From Linanthus parryae (taxonomy: Eukaryota; Streptophyta; Magnoliopsida; Ericales; Polemoniaceae): a DNA stretch of 64,000 nt. The DNA lies in NCBI GenBank assembly GCA_023055425.1, contig JALGPY010000009.1, positions 19,117,775 to 19,181,774 on the forward strand, written 5' to 3'. Within the stretch, counting starts at the first letter, position 1. Every line of letters starts with the position of its first letter. Under the pieces are notes generated by a model. That model was not told the origin of the DNA and did no database searches. It saw only the letters and a program-made list of their open reading frames with translations. Below, in pieces: positions 37,160 to 47,980 of this stretch. Both the position numbers and the translations under genes were made by a program.

Positions 37160-38004
37160 TAACCAAATTTTGGGGTGAAATTTCAAATAGTCCGCCAAAA
37201 TGAAAGTGCATATGTGGCTAAAATATGTACCCTCCCTTTCATTTAAAGATGTAATCTTTACCATCAATTAAAACCCTACCTTTATAAAAAAAAAGAGTTA
37301 TCTTATCTTCATCCCCTTATACACCACCCACTCAGATATGTTGATAGAAAAGAGAAAGACAGAGAGACAGAGAGAGAGGGGGGGAGAGGAGCAGAAGCAG
37401 CGGTGTTGAGGGGAGGAACAAGTCGTCTTCCTCCCGGTTGCAGCAGCGTCGTCGTCGTCCTGTACGTCCTTCGACGCGGCATCCAGGGTTGAACACAAGC
37501 TCGTCGTCTCCATCGTCCTCGTCGTCGTCCCGTCGCCGTCCTCGTCGTCCTACCGTCACCATAGATTGAAGCTTCGATCTATGGTGTTTTAACCCAGATA
37601 TGTTGCCCCTCTGTCCTTCTCTCAGTCTCTGGTCTCTGTCTCTCTGTTCTTTTTCTTCTCCTCCATATCTTCTGGTTCTTCTTCTTCTTCTTCTTCGTTT
37701 GTGTCTGATTGTACCAGGAATCGTTCTGATTTCTGTTTGGGATTTGGGGTTGTTTATTGGTGCTGGGTTTGGTTGGCGTGGGAAGGAGATTGAGATCGGG
37801 TCGATGGGTGGATGTGTTCTGGTGTAGCTATAGGGAGGAGAAGGAGAATGGGAGGAGGGGTTTTGTGTAGTTTTATCTGGATTGGGGGTTACGATTGACA
37901 TTAATCAATGTCCAAATCAATTAAAAAAATTATAAAATTAATTCATGTTTTTGGAATTAATATAAAAATATATAAATATATATATATAAATATAAACCGA
38001 AAGA
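37160..38004. other. Low-complexity intergenic sequence
   Basis: No supported gene. It has CT/GA-rich and CGTC-rich runs at 37,360-37,700. The 189-codon minus frame at 37,332-37,901 is Arg/Ser/Pro/Leu-biased, made of these runs, and shows no domain. The promoter or first exon of a lost gene cannot be excluded. Confidence 0.4.
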
Positions 38005-38290
38005 GTACTTGCTGTTTTTAATAAGTGCAAATACAGCGAGGGGAAGGGTTTGCCGCGTAAAAGGTTAACATAAACGGCAAAATATTTGCCGTTTTTGATA
38101 CGTCATAAACGACGAGAAAGCGTCTCTCGCCTTTTAAGGTTTAAACGGCAAGGGTTTTTCTCGCCGCTGAGCAAAAACGTCAAAATACCTTGCGGCCGAG
38201 CCAAATCTCGTCGTTTTTGCTATAAACGGCGAGAAAACCATCATAAACAGCTATAAATTATTGCCGCTTTTTTGTCCGTTTCCTGTAGTG
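38005..38290. mobile_element. Terminal fragment of a CACTA (En/Spm-type) transposon
   Basis: Ends TTTCCTGTAGTG at 38,290, the complement of the CACTACAGGAAA terminus typical of plant CACTA elements. The preceding about 280 bp hold many direct and inverted copies of AAACGGCGAG/CTCGCCGTTT, the subterminal repeats where the transposase binds in this family. I found no opposite end, so this is a truncated piece; its left limit is approximate. Confidence 0.72.
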
Positions 38291-38454
38291 TTTGTATATC
38301 CCGACGACCCCACAAAGAGACGCCTTGGTGTGGCCTCTGGTTTGGTTTTCAGCTGGGCCTCAAAGTTCCGTCTGGCCTGTCGCCTTCTTTTCACAACTAC
38401 ATTTTAAATCTTTTCACCACCTTGACCAGTAATGAGGAAAAAGTTTACTTTCTC

Positions 38455-39021
38455 CTCGGCATGCGGTAGATTTGGCTACATCGAAATGAAGTGATAATGA
38501 ACAATTATAGTTCTATTACTCCCAAAGCTTCACTTGTAGCTCTTGGTAAGGCGATCTCTTTCCTGCCCACTGAATCAACACCTCCATATCACAAGCTCTC
38601 CACAATACTCAATTCCAATCTAAATCGATACAGTGGTTCAAGCAACAACACTAAGATCACATTAATGATTGATGCTTCTTGGAAAATGGATTTTTCGACA
38701 ATTGCAGCTTGGATAAGATAGTCTCAAATTACTGAAGATGGGTTTGTTATGTTGAAGACTGACTCGGCTTTACAAGCGGAAACTTTTGGAATCTCAAAAG
38801 CTCTCAAACGGAAGTTGTCCTACGGTTACAAAGATGTTGACATCAAAACTGACTCCTTGATTACTGTCAACAATCTCAGAGGCGTGTCCAATGATTTCTG
38901 CATTCGTACGCTAATTGAGATATTCGTTTTGATTGTTGTTAGTTTAGCTCAGTCACTATCAGATTTGTAAAACGAGAAGAGGTACAAAAAATCCATAACA
39001 TGATTCAATGCATCATCAATT
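38455..39021 (+). pseudogene. Retroelement RNase H-like fragment
   Basis: Plus-strand translation gives a LINE-type RNase H: ITLMIDASWKMDFSTIAAWI, then after a TAG a stretch with ALQAETFGISKALK and DVDIKTDSL, the spaced acidic residues of the RVT_3-type RNase H. Upstream, IWLHRNEVIMNN resembles the LINE region before RNase H. The reading is interrupted by at least two stops. The minus-strand LINE has inserted at its 3' end, and its remainder resumes at 42,015 with a short A-run. It could also derive from a host gene of the same RNase H family. Confidence 0.5.
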
Positions 39022-39035
39022 CTTGTAATCTTGTT
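39022..39035. repeat. LINE target-site duplication, left
   Basis: CTTGTAATCTTGTT repeats exactly at 42,001-42,014. The plus-strand T-run at 39,034-39,045 next to it is the poly(A) tail of the minus-strand LINE. Confidence 0.85.
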
Positions 39036-39177
39036 TTTTTTTTTTGTTCAAAAGTAAGAACTTCAATTAAGAAAGAGCAAACTGATTAACATCCAACCAC
39101 CAAAACTACCACCTAAAGCAAGGGCAGAACAACCCAAAAAACCATCCTTCCTACCAGCTAACTGTTCAATATATGCT

Positions 39178-40182
39178 TTAGATTACATAGATGCACAACT
39201 CCACAGCAAATCTTGACAGCATTGTTTCCAAATCCCTCAGCTTCCTTCTCCATTGCTTCATGCACAACTGCTTCACTGGGCACTTAAGTTGATTCTCCTG
39301 CATCCGTTCCATCATCTGGAATCTATGACAAGTCAACATCATTCCTGCATTTTCAGCTTTCCAAAGAATGTGTTTAGCCTTCTTCTTCCTTTGAATCCAA
39401 ACATAAAGATCAATTTTACCAATTTTACAAGAGTTTCCTTTAATGCTTACCATCCCTGCCCCTCTCCTATCCCCCTGGATGTTGTTCTGGTTATTTCTGG
39501 GCAGAGCCTCCATGAGATAAATTGCCATAATTTTAGCCTGAATGATGGGGGAGGTAACACCCTCCTCTTCCTCCCCAGTACTGCTTGAAATCCTGAAAGA
39601 CAAGGAGTTCCTATATCTCCACAGGGTCCACATGATGGCACCTAACCAGCAAAGAGTTTTGGAGTAATCACCCATGCATGGTTGGTTAACAATGGATTTG
39701 ACAAAGGGCCTAAACGAAGTATGACTCTAATAGGGCAAGGGTGTGATGGACCATAAGACTCTAGCAAATTTACAGTTGAGGAACAAATGGTCCACAGATT
39801 CATTCTCAAGGTGACACAAAACACACCTACTAGACTGGATCATTTTAAACTTATGAAGTCTATCCCTAGTAGGAAGCTTGTTAATAATGGCTTGCCAGAT
39901 GAGGAACATAATTTTGTAGGGAATGTTGGTCCTCCAAAAGTCCTTCAAGGGAAAGTCCACAATAAACCCACTGCATCCCTGCTCCGTATGGCCAAAGAGG
40001 CTGCCACTAATCTTATCCTTCAGCAGCTGCTTGTAAGCCGTGCCAACAGTAAAGGACCCATAAGCTGAATAATCCCAAATGATGTTGTCTTCCTGATGCA
40101 ATCTAGGCAAGGGAAGGGCCAAAATCTGACCCTGAATACCTCTAGGGAGATGACCTATCTTATCCTTATCCCAAATTTTCAA
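39178..40182 (-). pseudogene. LINE zinc-binding and C-terminal domain
   Basis: Contains the RT zinc-binding domain of plant LINEs: DYSAYGSFTVGTAYKQL, FPLKDFWRTNIPYKIMFLIW, then RCVLCHLENESVDHLFLNC with its C-x2-C...H...C pattern. A shift follows, then WLGAIMWTLWRYRNSLSF and a basic tail (39,178-39,675). No intact RNase H follows. Several frameshifts are present. Confidence 0.8.
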
Positions 40183-40499
40183 CCCATCCCTTCTAGTCCT
40201 GATTAAGTCATTGACCTCCCCCCCCCCCCCCCCTCCTCAAAACTATAAGTGTCTTGCTGAAGAGCTAGAGGAGGCACCCAAGGGATCCATCTACCATTTG
40301 TAATAGAAACATTTCCTCCAGAACCAATGTCCCACCTCAGACCTTCCTTAACAAAGTCTTTAGCTGAGTAGAACCCCTGCCAGACCTTAGAAGCTCTAAT
40401 ATTGGTAACCCTGGTGAGGAAATCCTTCCTCTTACAGTACCTAGATGTGAAGTACCTGAAAAGCAGGGACTGTCTATCACGGGCTATCTCCCAAGTCTG

Positions 40500-42000
40500 C
40501 TTGGCTAGGAGAGCTTTATTCAGAACGAAGGTCTTTTAAGATTAACCCCCCCCCCCCATGGTCTTAGGCCCACACATATGATCCCAAGAGACCATATGAA
40601 TAGCCTTGCTATCCCCATGACCCTTCCAAATAAAGGAAGAAAAAAGACTGCTAAGCTTGTCATGGTAAGCTTGGGGAAACTTGAAGGGGGAAAAGGGATA
40701 GATGAGAAGACTATTAAGGGTTGATGGAACAAGACAGACTCTTCCTGCTTTATTAAGCAGACAAGACTCCACCCCGCACACCTATTCTCCACCTTGCTTA
40801 GAGTTCTAGAAAAAACCCCTCCTCTCCCTCAAGATCCCCAATGCTGAGCCCCAGATACTTCCCTATTGAGTCGGCTATTGAGATTCCTAATTGACTGGCT
40901 AGAGTCATTTCACTGTGGAATGAACAGTTTGGACTAACCACCAACGAAGACTTGGTAAAGTTAATATGCTGCCCAGACTAGACACAGTAGTCGTATAAAA
41001 GTTGTTTAATAATAACACCACTTTGCTTTGAAATTTGAAAGAAGAAGACAGAATCATCTGCAAACTACAGATGAGTTATAGAGGGCCCATTGCCACTATG
41101 TCTGACTCCAATGAGGTCATTAGACTATTCAGCCTTGGCCATGGCCCAGAACAAGGTCTCAGCAGTCAAAACAAAAAGGAAGGGAGACAAGGGATCTCCC
41201 TGTCTCAAACCACACTTGGGGGAGAAGAATTATGAGATAGATCCATTCACATTAACAGCCAGTGAAGAAGTGCTGACACAGCTCATGACCAATCGAATAA
41301 AATCAAGGGGAAAATCAAACTTAATAATGGTTGCCCTGAGAAAGCTCCACTTAACCCTATCGAAAGCTTTATTCATATCAGTCTTAATACAACAATAAGT
41401 TTTATCCTTAGAAGAGTGACAAGACTTGATGAAGTGCATAATGTCACTAGCAATGGCCCCCAATGGCCCTACCTTGAAGGAAGCCAGACTGATTAAACCT
41501 AACTAGAGATGGCATAACCTTCTTAAGCCTGATAGTTAGAACCTTAGAGATAATTCTATATAGCACATTGGTTAGACTAATGGGCCTAAAATCTTTAATA
41601 CTAACAGGATTATCCTTCTTAGCGATGAGGGTGATTATAGTCCTATTAGTCTCTTTCAACATGTACCCGAAATTGAGGAATGACAGGACTGCCGAGATGG
41701 TATCAGTGGCTATAATGGGCCAAAACTTTTGGAAGAACACAGGGGGAATACCATCACGGCCAGGGCTTTGAGTGGACTCATGCCAAACACAGCATTGTGC
41801 ACTTCCTTTGTCGTAAAGGACTACTTCAAGAAGTCAATTTGTTGTTGAGACATCGAGCTACCAATGTGATCTAAAATGGGAAAATTAGTGTTGGAGACAT
41901 CATCATTGAGATCAAAAGAACCTCTGAGAAAAGACACAATATGCTCCCTAATGTCCTCCTCATTGGAGTAAACCACCCCCTCTTCAGAAGTAATATGATC
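40500..42000 (-). pseudogene. LINE reverse transcriptase
   Basis: RT blocks in order on the minus strand: LIAKKDNPVSIKDFRPISLTN, LVRFNQSGFLQGRAI, CCIKTDMNKAFDRVKWSF, then FADDSVFF near 41,060, the catalytic FADD form common in plant LINEs. Stops and shifts lie near 41,820, 41,745 and 41,450, and after FADD. It begins at the truncation point with a typical pre-RT stretch. Confidence 0.85.
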
Positions 42001-42014
42001 CTTGTAATCTTGTT
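42001..42014. repeat. LINE target-site duplication, right
   Basis: Exact copy of 39,022-39,035. Confidence 0.85.
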
Positions 42015-42290
42015 AACTAATGTGATGTTGGTTTTCCGAAAAAAAACACATGGTAAGCTATATCTCACAATACTTCCATGTCTGATACATTCCCGGACGT
42101 AGGGAACATAGTAAATGTTGTCTGTCTCAGTATTTCCTTCAGCTATCTCATAGGAGACTGAGCTAAGAGAACCAGTTCACAACTTCACATGTCGTGATGT
42201 CACGAGTCAATAATATTGCTCTTTAGAGATAAACACACTTAGAGAAAGATGGTCACTATGAAGCATAACCAAACAAGTCATTCTCGGTTA

Positions 42291-42546
42291 CCACTCCGTC
42301 CCACCTCTAATGCACCATTTGACTTTTTCACCCGTAATTGGGTCACTTTGACCCAGTTAATTTGGATCGCAAAAGGATGAAATTTTTCAATAATTATTTA
42401 TGATCTTGTAGAATAAGAGTTACTCTACAACATTACGAAAAAATTATTTAAAAATTGTAAAATTTTGCTATCCAAATCATCGGGTCAAAGTGACCCATTA
42501 AATAGTGATAAAGTCTAAATGGTGCAAAAGAGGTGGGACGGAGTAG
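42291..42546. mobile_element. Stowaway-like MITE (256 bp)
   Basis: Inverted ends CCACTCCGTCCCACCTC and, from the right, CTACTCCGTCCCACCTC, with the pairing extending about 40 bp inward, flanked by TA at 42,289-42,290 and 42,547-42,548. A CTCCGTCCC end plus a TA duplication is the Tc1/mariner-derived Stowaway signature. It has no ORF. Confidence 0.85.
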
Positions 42547-42598
42547 TATTATGTTTTCTTTGATTAGTAGGCAGAAAGAACAAAAAATTAACAGCTTA

Positions 42599-42701
42599 GA
42601 ACAATTTCCAACCATGTTGCATTTCCCCCTCCCCCACGGGCCCACCAACTTCCCCGTCCCCCTCCCCCAAACTACTACTCATATACAACCATTCCCCCCC
42701 C

Positions 42702-42732
<31 letters not shown>

Positions 42733-42858
42733 CTAATTAAGTTTATTTTTAAAATATATTTAGTGATTTAAAAATAAATTATTAATAGTGATAAAAATAA
42801 ATCTGAAATAATATTGATATAAATATATATTCACAAATGATAAAAAAAAAAAAAAAAA

Positions 42859-42909
<51 letters not shown>

Positions 42910-43299
42910 CCACACTTTTATTTCCAAAAAAGCACTTCTAACAGTGTTTTCTAAAATACTTATTAAATATAAATTGCTAATTATAAAAAAAATAAGATAT
43001 ACCAAATTGACAACTAAATAAATAACGTTAATTTTTCGTAAATATTTTGTTCAATTATCAAAAAAGTATTATTTATTTTTTATAATAAAAATAATAATTA
43101 AAATATAATAATCATAATAAAAAACACATATTATAATAATAAAATAGTACTAAGTGTAATTAACATATCCTAAAATTGGATTAATTAGCTATAATGGAGG
43201 GGGAGAGGATGTTAGGGAGGAACAGCACCCTAACCATCCCCCACCCATGCCTAAATTCTCCCCCGACCTTCCCCTCTCCCCTCATGGTTGGACATGCTC
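42599..43299. mobile_element. Probable PIF/Harbinger-type MITE (about 700 bp)
   Basis: Flanked by TTA at 42,596-42,598 and 43,300-43,302. Imperfect inverted ends are GAACAATTTCCAACCATG and, from the right, GAGCATGTCCAACCATG. The outer parts are C-rich (left) and purine/pyrimidine-rich (right); the interior is AT-rich with poly(C) (about 42,691-42,718), (CA)n and (TAA)n (42,861-42,904). A 3-bp TTA duplication suggests Harbinger/Tourist type, but the ends are degraded. Confidence 0.55.
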
Positions 43300-43302
43300 T
43301 TA

Positions 43303-44066
43303 CACACAAGTGGCAACATAAGAATCAAGAACGCTATTCCTCACAACTATAGTTATTTGGGCAACCTACCCAATGCCCCAGGATCTTTTAAATTCGTACA
43401 CAATAACTAAAGGGTAATCTAAGATTTTTCTCAACCTATATTAAATAAAGGGGCGACAAAAATAAATAAATAGATTAACGAAAAGTGAGAAGCTCAACTC
43501 CTTCAAGTAATTGAACTGAACTAAAATGATATTTTCTTGTTAACATACAGCCGACACCATAGTAGATAAAGTGAGATGTTAAGCAAACACAGCTTCATTA
43601 GATGCTGTTAGAAATGTACACCACAACCACATCAGTCCCAAATTCATTTTTTACCTTAAGCTAATAGGTAACATATATTAACTAGACCTTTCAGCATCTC
43701 TATTCCAGACTCATCATTAAGCGTTCTGATTTCTCCTTACATCCGCCCTGAAAAAGACCAACAAATCAAGTAAATACCAATTTTGCTTCATACATACAAG
43801 GCTAATTGATACATATCCGTATTTGTTTTACATGAAACTTGGTGATAATATTCAATACCCAAGTTGCTTCGGGTAACAGGTGTGATATGCACTAGCCTAT
43901 ATCAGATAAGGTACATGTTTAAAATTGTAAAAAATGCATGTTCAATCCAGTCATAGAAAGTATTTTTTCCTCCTAAAAAAAAGAAAGTATTTTTTTCCTA
44001 AAATAAAACAAGATCATCATGATAGTCGAATACTGCACAGAAAGTGTTTTTACCTTCTGGTCTTCC
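43303..44066. other. Downstream region of the first F-box gene
   Basis: No ORF. On the minus strand a donor-like AGAAG|GTAAA lies just after the stop codon, and TTTTTCAG appears near 43,753. A comparable pair follows the second F-box gene, so a 3'-UTR intron shared by both genes is plausible. Confidence 0.35.
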
Positions 44067-45236
44067 TTATTCGTCTGCTACTCTCTTCTTCCCCTTGCAA
44101 TATTTTTCACTGATAAACAAGTCATAAAACTCTGCCCCTTTATCCAGCAACGCCAAACTCTCAGTGTAAGCACCAACGAAAAATTCTGACCAGCGGTATG
44201 TTAGGCTTCCTCTGATTGCAAGATCCGAAAACTTATTATCCTTGTAGTCATAGGAAAGCAAATTACCTCTCCTAACAAACAGAACTTCCCCATTCGATCT
44301 GACTCCAACTGGCCTACCCAATCCACCACTAAGATCAACTGTGAATTGCTTAACCCATGTCTCCGGTACGCCGTATTCCTTCATCATCCACATCGTACAA
44401 AAGGGTTTCGGATCATCACCAGTAAAGTGATGGAACAATGAAATGGACTCCTGATGCTCATGAAGAAGCAGCTTATCCCAACCAGAGTCGACCCGGAAAA
44501 TGCTTTCAGGCACAGGCAATTCTCGAAAGATTTCATCCTTCATGTCAAATAATGAGATCAGATTCTGATGACTATCACTCACCAATGTAGTGCAAGCGAT
44601 CCAATGTGAAGCTCCACGAACATAAGCTTGCTGTGAGAGTTCTTCAATGACATAATGAGGGGCTTTATCGCCTATAATCCTCCAACACCCTGAATTGAGT
44701 GAATAAACCTCAACCTTCTCTTTAAAATCAAAATGAACTATCTTAACAATCTTATAGTCATTGGTGGCTGAATCAAACCCAAATCCAAGAGCATGCTTAA
44801 AGGGACCATGAGATTGGCATGTAAAATTAGGCATTGGAACACTTACAGCCTTCCTAATCACTGGGTTCCATATGAACTTCACATGATTGTAACTCCACTT
44901 ATCATCAGAAATACACACTAAACCATTACAACTACCTACAACCCTGAAATTATCCTCACACGACCAAAACGGGAAATTGAGCTTTTTGTACTCATCAAAC
45001 GTGCCTTCCATTCGCAGAGAGTAGTGTTCTTTACAGGGTTTAGAGGTACAGTACCTGAGAAGAACGTGATTTCGAGTTTCGTTTTGCTGTGATTGATTCA
45101 GGTGCAGAGAGATGAAATTGGGGCTCCTGATGAGGGAGTACCATTGCTTGCAGACGGCGGTGCAGCGAACCAGATCCTCCGCCCTAACCTTTGCTAGTAT
45201 GTATTCAACCAGTTCGCCGGAGATATTGTCCGACAT
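44067..45236 (-). CDS. F-box protein with F-box-associated interaction domain (paralog 1)
   Basis: 389 residues if translation starts at 45,236 (MSDNISGELVEYIL). An in-frame ATG at 45,284 would add 16 residues, but the downstream start gives exactly the length and N-terminus of the paralog at 54,798-55,967. Residues about 2-45 form the F-box (LVEYILAKVRAEDLVRC, CKQWYSLIRSPNF), which binds SKP1 in SCF ubiquitin ligases. The rest matches the F-box-associated interaction domain: VVGSCNGLVCI, FIWNPVIRKAVSVP and LGFGFDSATNDYKIV. F-box proteins of this type select substrates for ubiquitination; the target cannot be told. No frameshift or stop is present, so it looks functional. The coding region is intronless. 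Confidence 0.9.
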   Translation of the reverse strand: MSDNISGELVEYILAKVRAEDLVRCTAVCKQWYSLIRSPNFISLHLNQSQQNETRNHVLLRYCTSKPCKEHYSLRMEGTFDEYKKLNFPFWSCEDNFRVVGSCNGLVCISDDKWSYNHVKFIWNPVIRKAVSVPMPNFTCQSHGPFKHALGFGFDSATNDYKIVKIVHFDFKEKVEVYSLNSGCWRIIGDKAPHYVIEELSQQAYVRGASHWIACTTLVSDSHQNLISLFDMKDEIFRELPVPESIFRVDSGWDKLLLHEHQESISLFHHFTGDDPKPFCTMWMMKEYGVPETWVKQFTVDLSGGLGRPVGVRSNGEVLFVRRGNLLSYDYKDNKFSDLAIRGSLTYRWSEFFVGAYTESLALLDKGAEFYDLFISEKYCKGKKRVADE

Positions 45237-45299
45237 TTCTCCGGCAGCGAGAGAAACTGTAGAAGCCCTAGAAAATCTCCACAACCCTCACGAAAATCT

Positions 45300-45432
45300 C
45301 CAGGAGGTGTCTACTTTTACAAACTGAAGTTTATACTATTATAGAATAATGACAATTGGCCCCAAAATATTAGGAATTTCCACTGTTGGCATTTACTTTG
45401 TTAGTTTTAGATTTTTCACCCGTGTTGGTCAC

Positions 45433-45433
<1 letters not shown>
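45300..45433. repeat. Duplicated segment upstream of F-box gene 1, copy 1
   Basis: About 130 bp next to the start of F-box gene 1 (with TTTACAAACTGAAGTTTATAC and TTTCCACTGTTGGCAT) recur at about 47,735-47,980 in the same orientation. The second copy has extra internal sequence. Confidence 0.7.

Positions 45434-45530
<97 letters not shown>
45434..45530. repeat. (TTA)n microsatellite, left part
   Basis: About 32 units, ending exactly where inverted-repeat element A begins. The array resumes at 46,727 and 47,455. Confidence 0.95.
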
Positions 45531-46726
45531 GGCAAAATTGCACCGTAGGTACCCAAAGTTTATAAAATCCGTGAATTTAGTACCCAAACTTTAAAATGGT
45601 GCAGTCACGGTCTCACACTTTCAAAAACATTGCAAATAGATACCCAAATCTAACGTCTGTTAAATTTTCGGACGGAATTACACACGTGCCCATCACCTGA
45701 CTCTTTTAATGAGGATATTTAGGGCTTTCACTCATTATCCAACTAGTGGATTATCTAACCCCGTATATGACCCGAATGTTAAACCACAACCCGATTGGAT
45801 TTAACCCCTAAATACACCAAACCAGATAAGATGCCGATCGGGAGATAACTGAACTGGGTTTGGAGTGAATCGTTGCTGCGTTTCAAGGCGACGTTGCTGC
45901 GTTTCAAGGTGAAAAAATGTATGTCGTGCGAGGTCAAACGACGTTGATTTGGCCGGATTCCGGTAAGTACACTGAACATCCGATTCGTTTCTTGTTGAGT
46001 TCTGGCCTCTGGGTCTTTTTCGAGTTTCGGAAAATGAATAACTACTAGATTGAGTTCTGGGTTTAGAAATCGAATAAGACACGACTAGGTTCTGAAATTG
46101 GTTTTGGGTTATGGGTTTTTTGAAATGGGTGCTTATAGTTGACAATGAAATTGACATTTAGTAGAGAAAAACATTTGAGTGACGAAAATTGGTGCTTGGT
46201 TACTGAAAAGGGATGCATTTGAGTCACAAGAAGAAGCCACATACACAGGCAATCTGTTACAAACTTACAACCAATTTTAGAAAAAAGAGAGAGAGAGATA
46301 CATAGACAGAGAGATAGGGAGATAGAGAGAACACCCCAGAAATCTCCGACCACGACGTGGCGCGTTTGCAAGGAGGCCACGATGGCAGACCCGATTCATG
46401 GACAAAACAGAGCTTTTGACTCCGGCGGCTCCAAACCTAACACGGGAAGAAGAAAAGACGGAAGAAGATCCAACCGGGTCGGGTTTAACATTCATGTCGG
46501 ATACGGGGTTAAAGAATACACCAGCTGATAATGGGTGAAATATCCCCATTAAAAGAGCCATGTGATGGGCATGTGTGTAGTTCCGTCCGAATTTTAACCG
46601 ACGTTAGACTTGGGTATCTTTTTGCAACGATTTTGAAAGTGTGAGACCGTGACTGCACCATTTTAAAGTTTGGGTATTAAATTCACGGATTTTGTAAACT
46701 ATGGGTACCTACGGTGCAATTTTGCC
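45531..46726. mobile_element. Inverted-repeat element A, MULE-like (1,196 bp)
   Basis: Begins GGCAAAATTGCACCGTAGG and ends with its complement. The inverted repeats extend about 260 bp on each side at roughly 90% identity, including a GTGCAGTCACGGTCTCACAC block. Very long inverted repeats and a 9-bp flanking TTATTATTA fit a Mutator-like element, though the duplication is uninformative inside a (TTA)n array. The centre (about 45,800-46,480) has only short open frames with no transposase. Confidence 0.7.
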
Positions 46727-46755
46727 TTATTATTATTATATTATTATTATTATTA
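46727..46755. repeat. (TTA)n microsatellite, middle part
   Basis: About nine units between elements A and B. Confidence 0.95.
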
Positions 46756-47454
46756 GGGAATTGATTCTTGAACCGGCTGTTATTGATGGTTAAACCGAAT
46801 TTTAGTTAACATGACTTTTTCGTCCTCATTTATCAATCAGTATAGTTTATTTGTTTAATATGTACTAATAATTTATTTTAGGCAATTTTATATTTTTAAT
46901 ACTTTCTCACTGTTTCGCCAGTAACTTTGACATTCCATTTTAAAATTTATGATTGATGATTATTCCAAACGAAATTTTGAATGTTTAGCTCTAAGTTTGG
47001 TTATTTAAAATGGTGTCTTTTGGAAAATACTGACCCCTTAATGAAAATCAAACTGGACGAAATTTAGCAAGTGGCATAGCTTTTTGTGTCTGACTATCCA
47101 TTGTATATATTTCTATCCTCTCTTGGAGATGTTCATTTCTTCACTATTTCTTTTTTTTAAAGAAGATGTTCATTTCTTAATCGCCAGTCCAAGAAATTTT
47201 TCAAATTGTTCTCATGTGAGCTGATTCCAAATTCGACCTCCAAACACTTGGAATCTTTAAATATCTCGTCCTGAATTATAAAAAGAAATGTCAAATTTAA
47301 TGCAAAAAAGATGAGAAAGTATTGAAATTACCGCAAATATTTTGTACACATTAATTAGGGAATACGTTACTAATTTATAAACAAGGGTAACAATGTCACG
47401 TCCATTAAAATTCGGTGTAACAATCAATAATGACCGGTGTAAGAATCAATTCCC
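46756..47454. mobile_element. Inverted-repeat element B (699 bp)
   Basis: Begins GGGAATTGATTCTTGAACCGG and ends with the complement of GGGAATTGATTCTTACACCGG. Inverted repeats run about 60 bp. It has no ORF and lies inside the same (TTA)n array as element A. The repeats next to it are compatible with an 8-bp duplication, but repeat phase makes length ambiguous, so I give no superfamily. Confidence 0.65.

Positions 47455-47502
<48 letters not shown>
47455..47502. repeat. (TTA)n microsatellite, right part
   Basis: About 16 units following element B. Confidence 0.95.
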
Positions 47503-47734
47503 GTCTGGTTCATCATCATTTGGCTTAAGTTCGACCAGAAATAGCCAACCTTTGTTAAAACAAAGGGATATGTTTTCCGTCATTGATATGAGTACTGTTA
47601 GTATTGTTCACCTTTAATCATTACTACCTCTGTTTCTTTAGAATGAATTGAGAGAAAATGGGCACATATTTTAAGAAATTTGTGTTTTTCACATTTTTAC
47701 AAACCCCTCTCTAAAGACAAATTGGACACTACAG

Positions 47735-47980
47735 GGGCGTCTAATTTTACAAACGGAAATTTATACTACAGGTCGCCCAAGTTATAGAATAATGAAAATT
47801 TGCACCAAAACATTATGAAATTTCCACTGTTGGCATATTCGTTTAGGTAATTGTAATGTTCCTTTGATTGCTCTCTCTTTGTTTTGGTTTTGTTATGAAT
47901 GTATGGTAAGTTTGTAATATGTGGATGCATTGTAGTTCTAGATTTCCACCTTTGTTGGTCACTGACTCACTATTAGGTCT
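47735..47980. repeat. Duplicated segment, copy 2
   Basis: Second copy of 45,300-45,433 (TTTTACAAACGGAAATTTATAC, TTTCCACTGTTGGCAT, TTGTTGGTCACT), interrupted by about 80 bp around 47,845-47,935 that copy 1 lacks. Confidence 0.65.

Larger units (their letters stand above)
39036..42000 (-). mobile_element. 5'-truncated LINE (L1-type non-LTR retrotransposon)
   Basis: A 2.97-kb minus-strand LINE with a poly(A) tail at its left end and a 14-bp target duplication. It starts inside the RT ORF, so ORF1 and the endonuclease are missing; this 5' truncation is usual for target-primed insertion. Two poly(C) runs (about 40,211-40,231 and 40,545) interrupt the coding region. Confidence 0.9.

Noticed and set aside
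37332..37901. 189-codon minus-strand frame
   Set aside because: Composed of low-complexity CGTC, CT and TCTT runs; no domain, and composition changes with the repeat.
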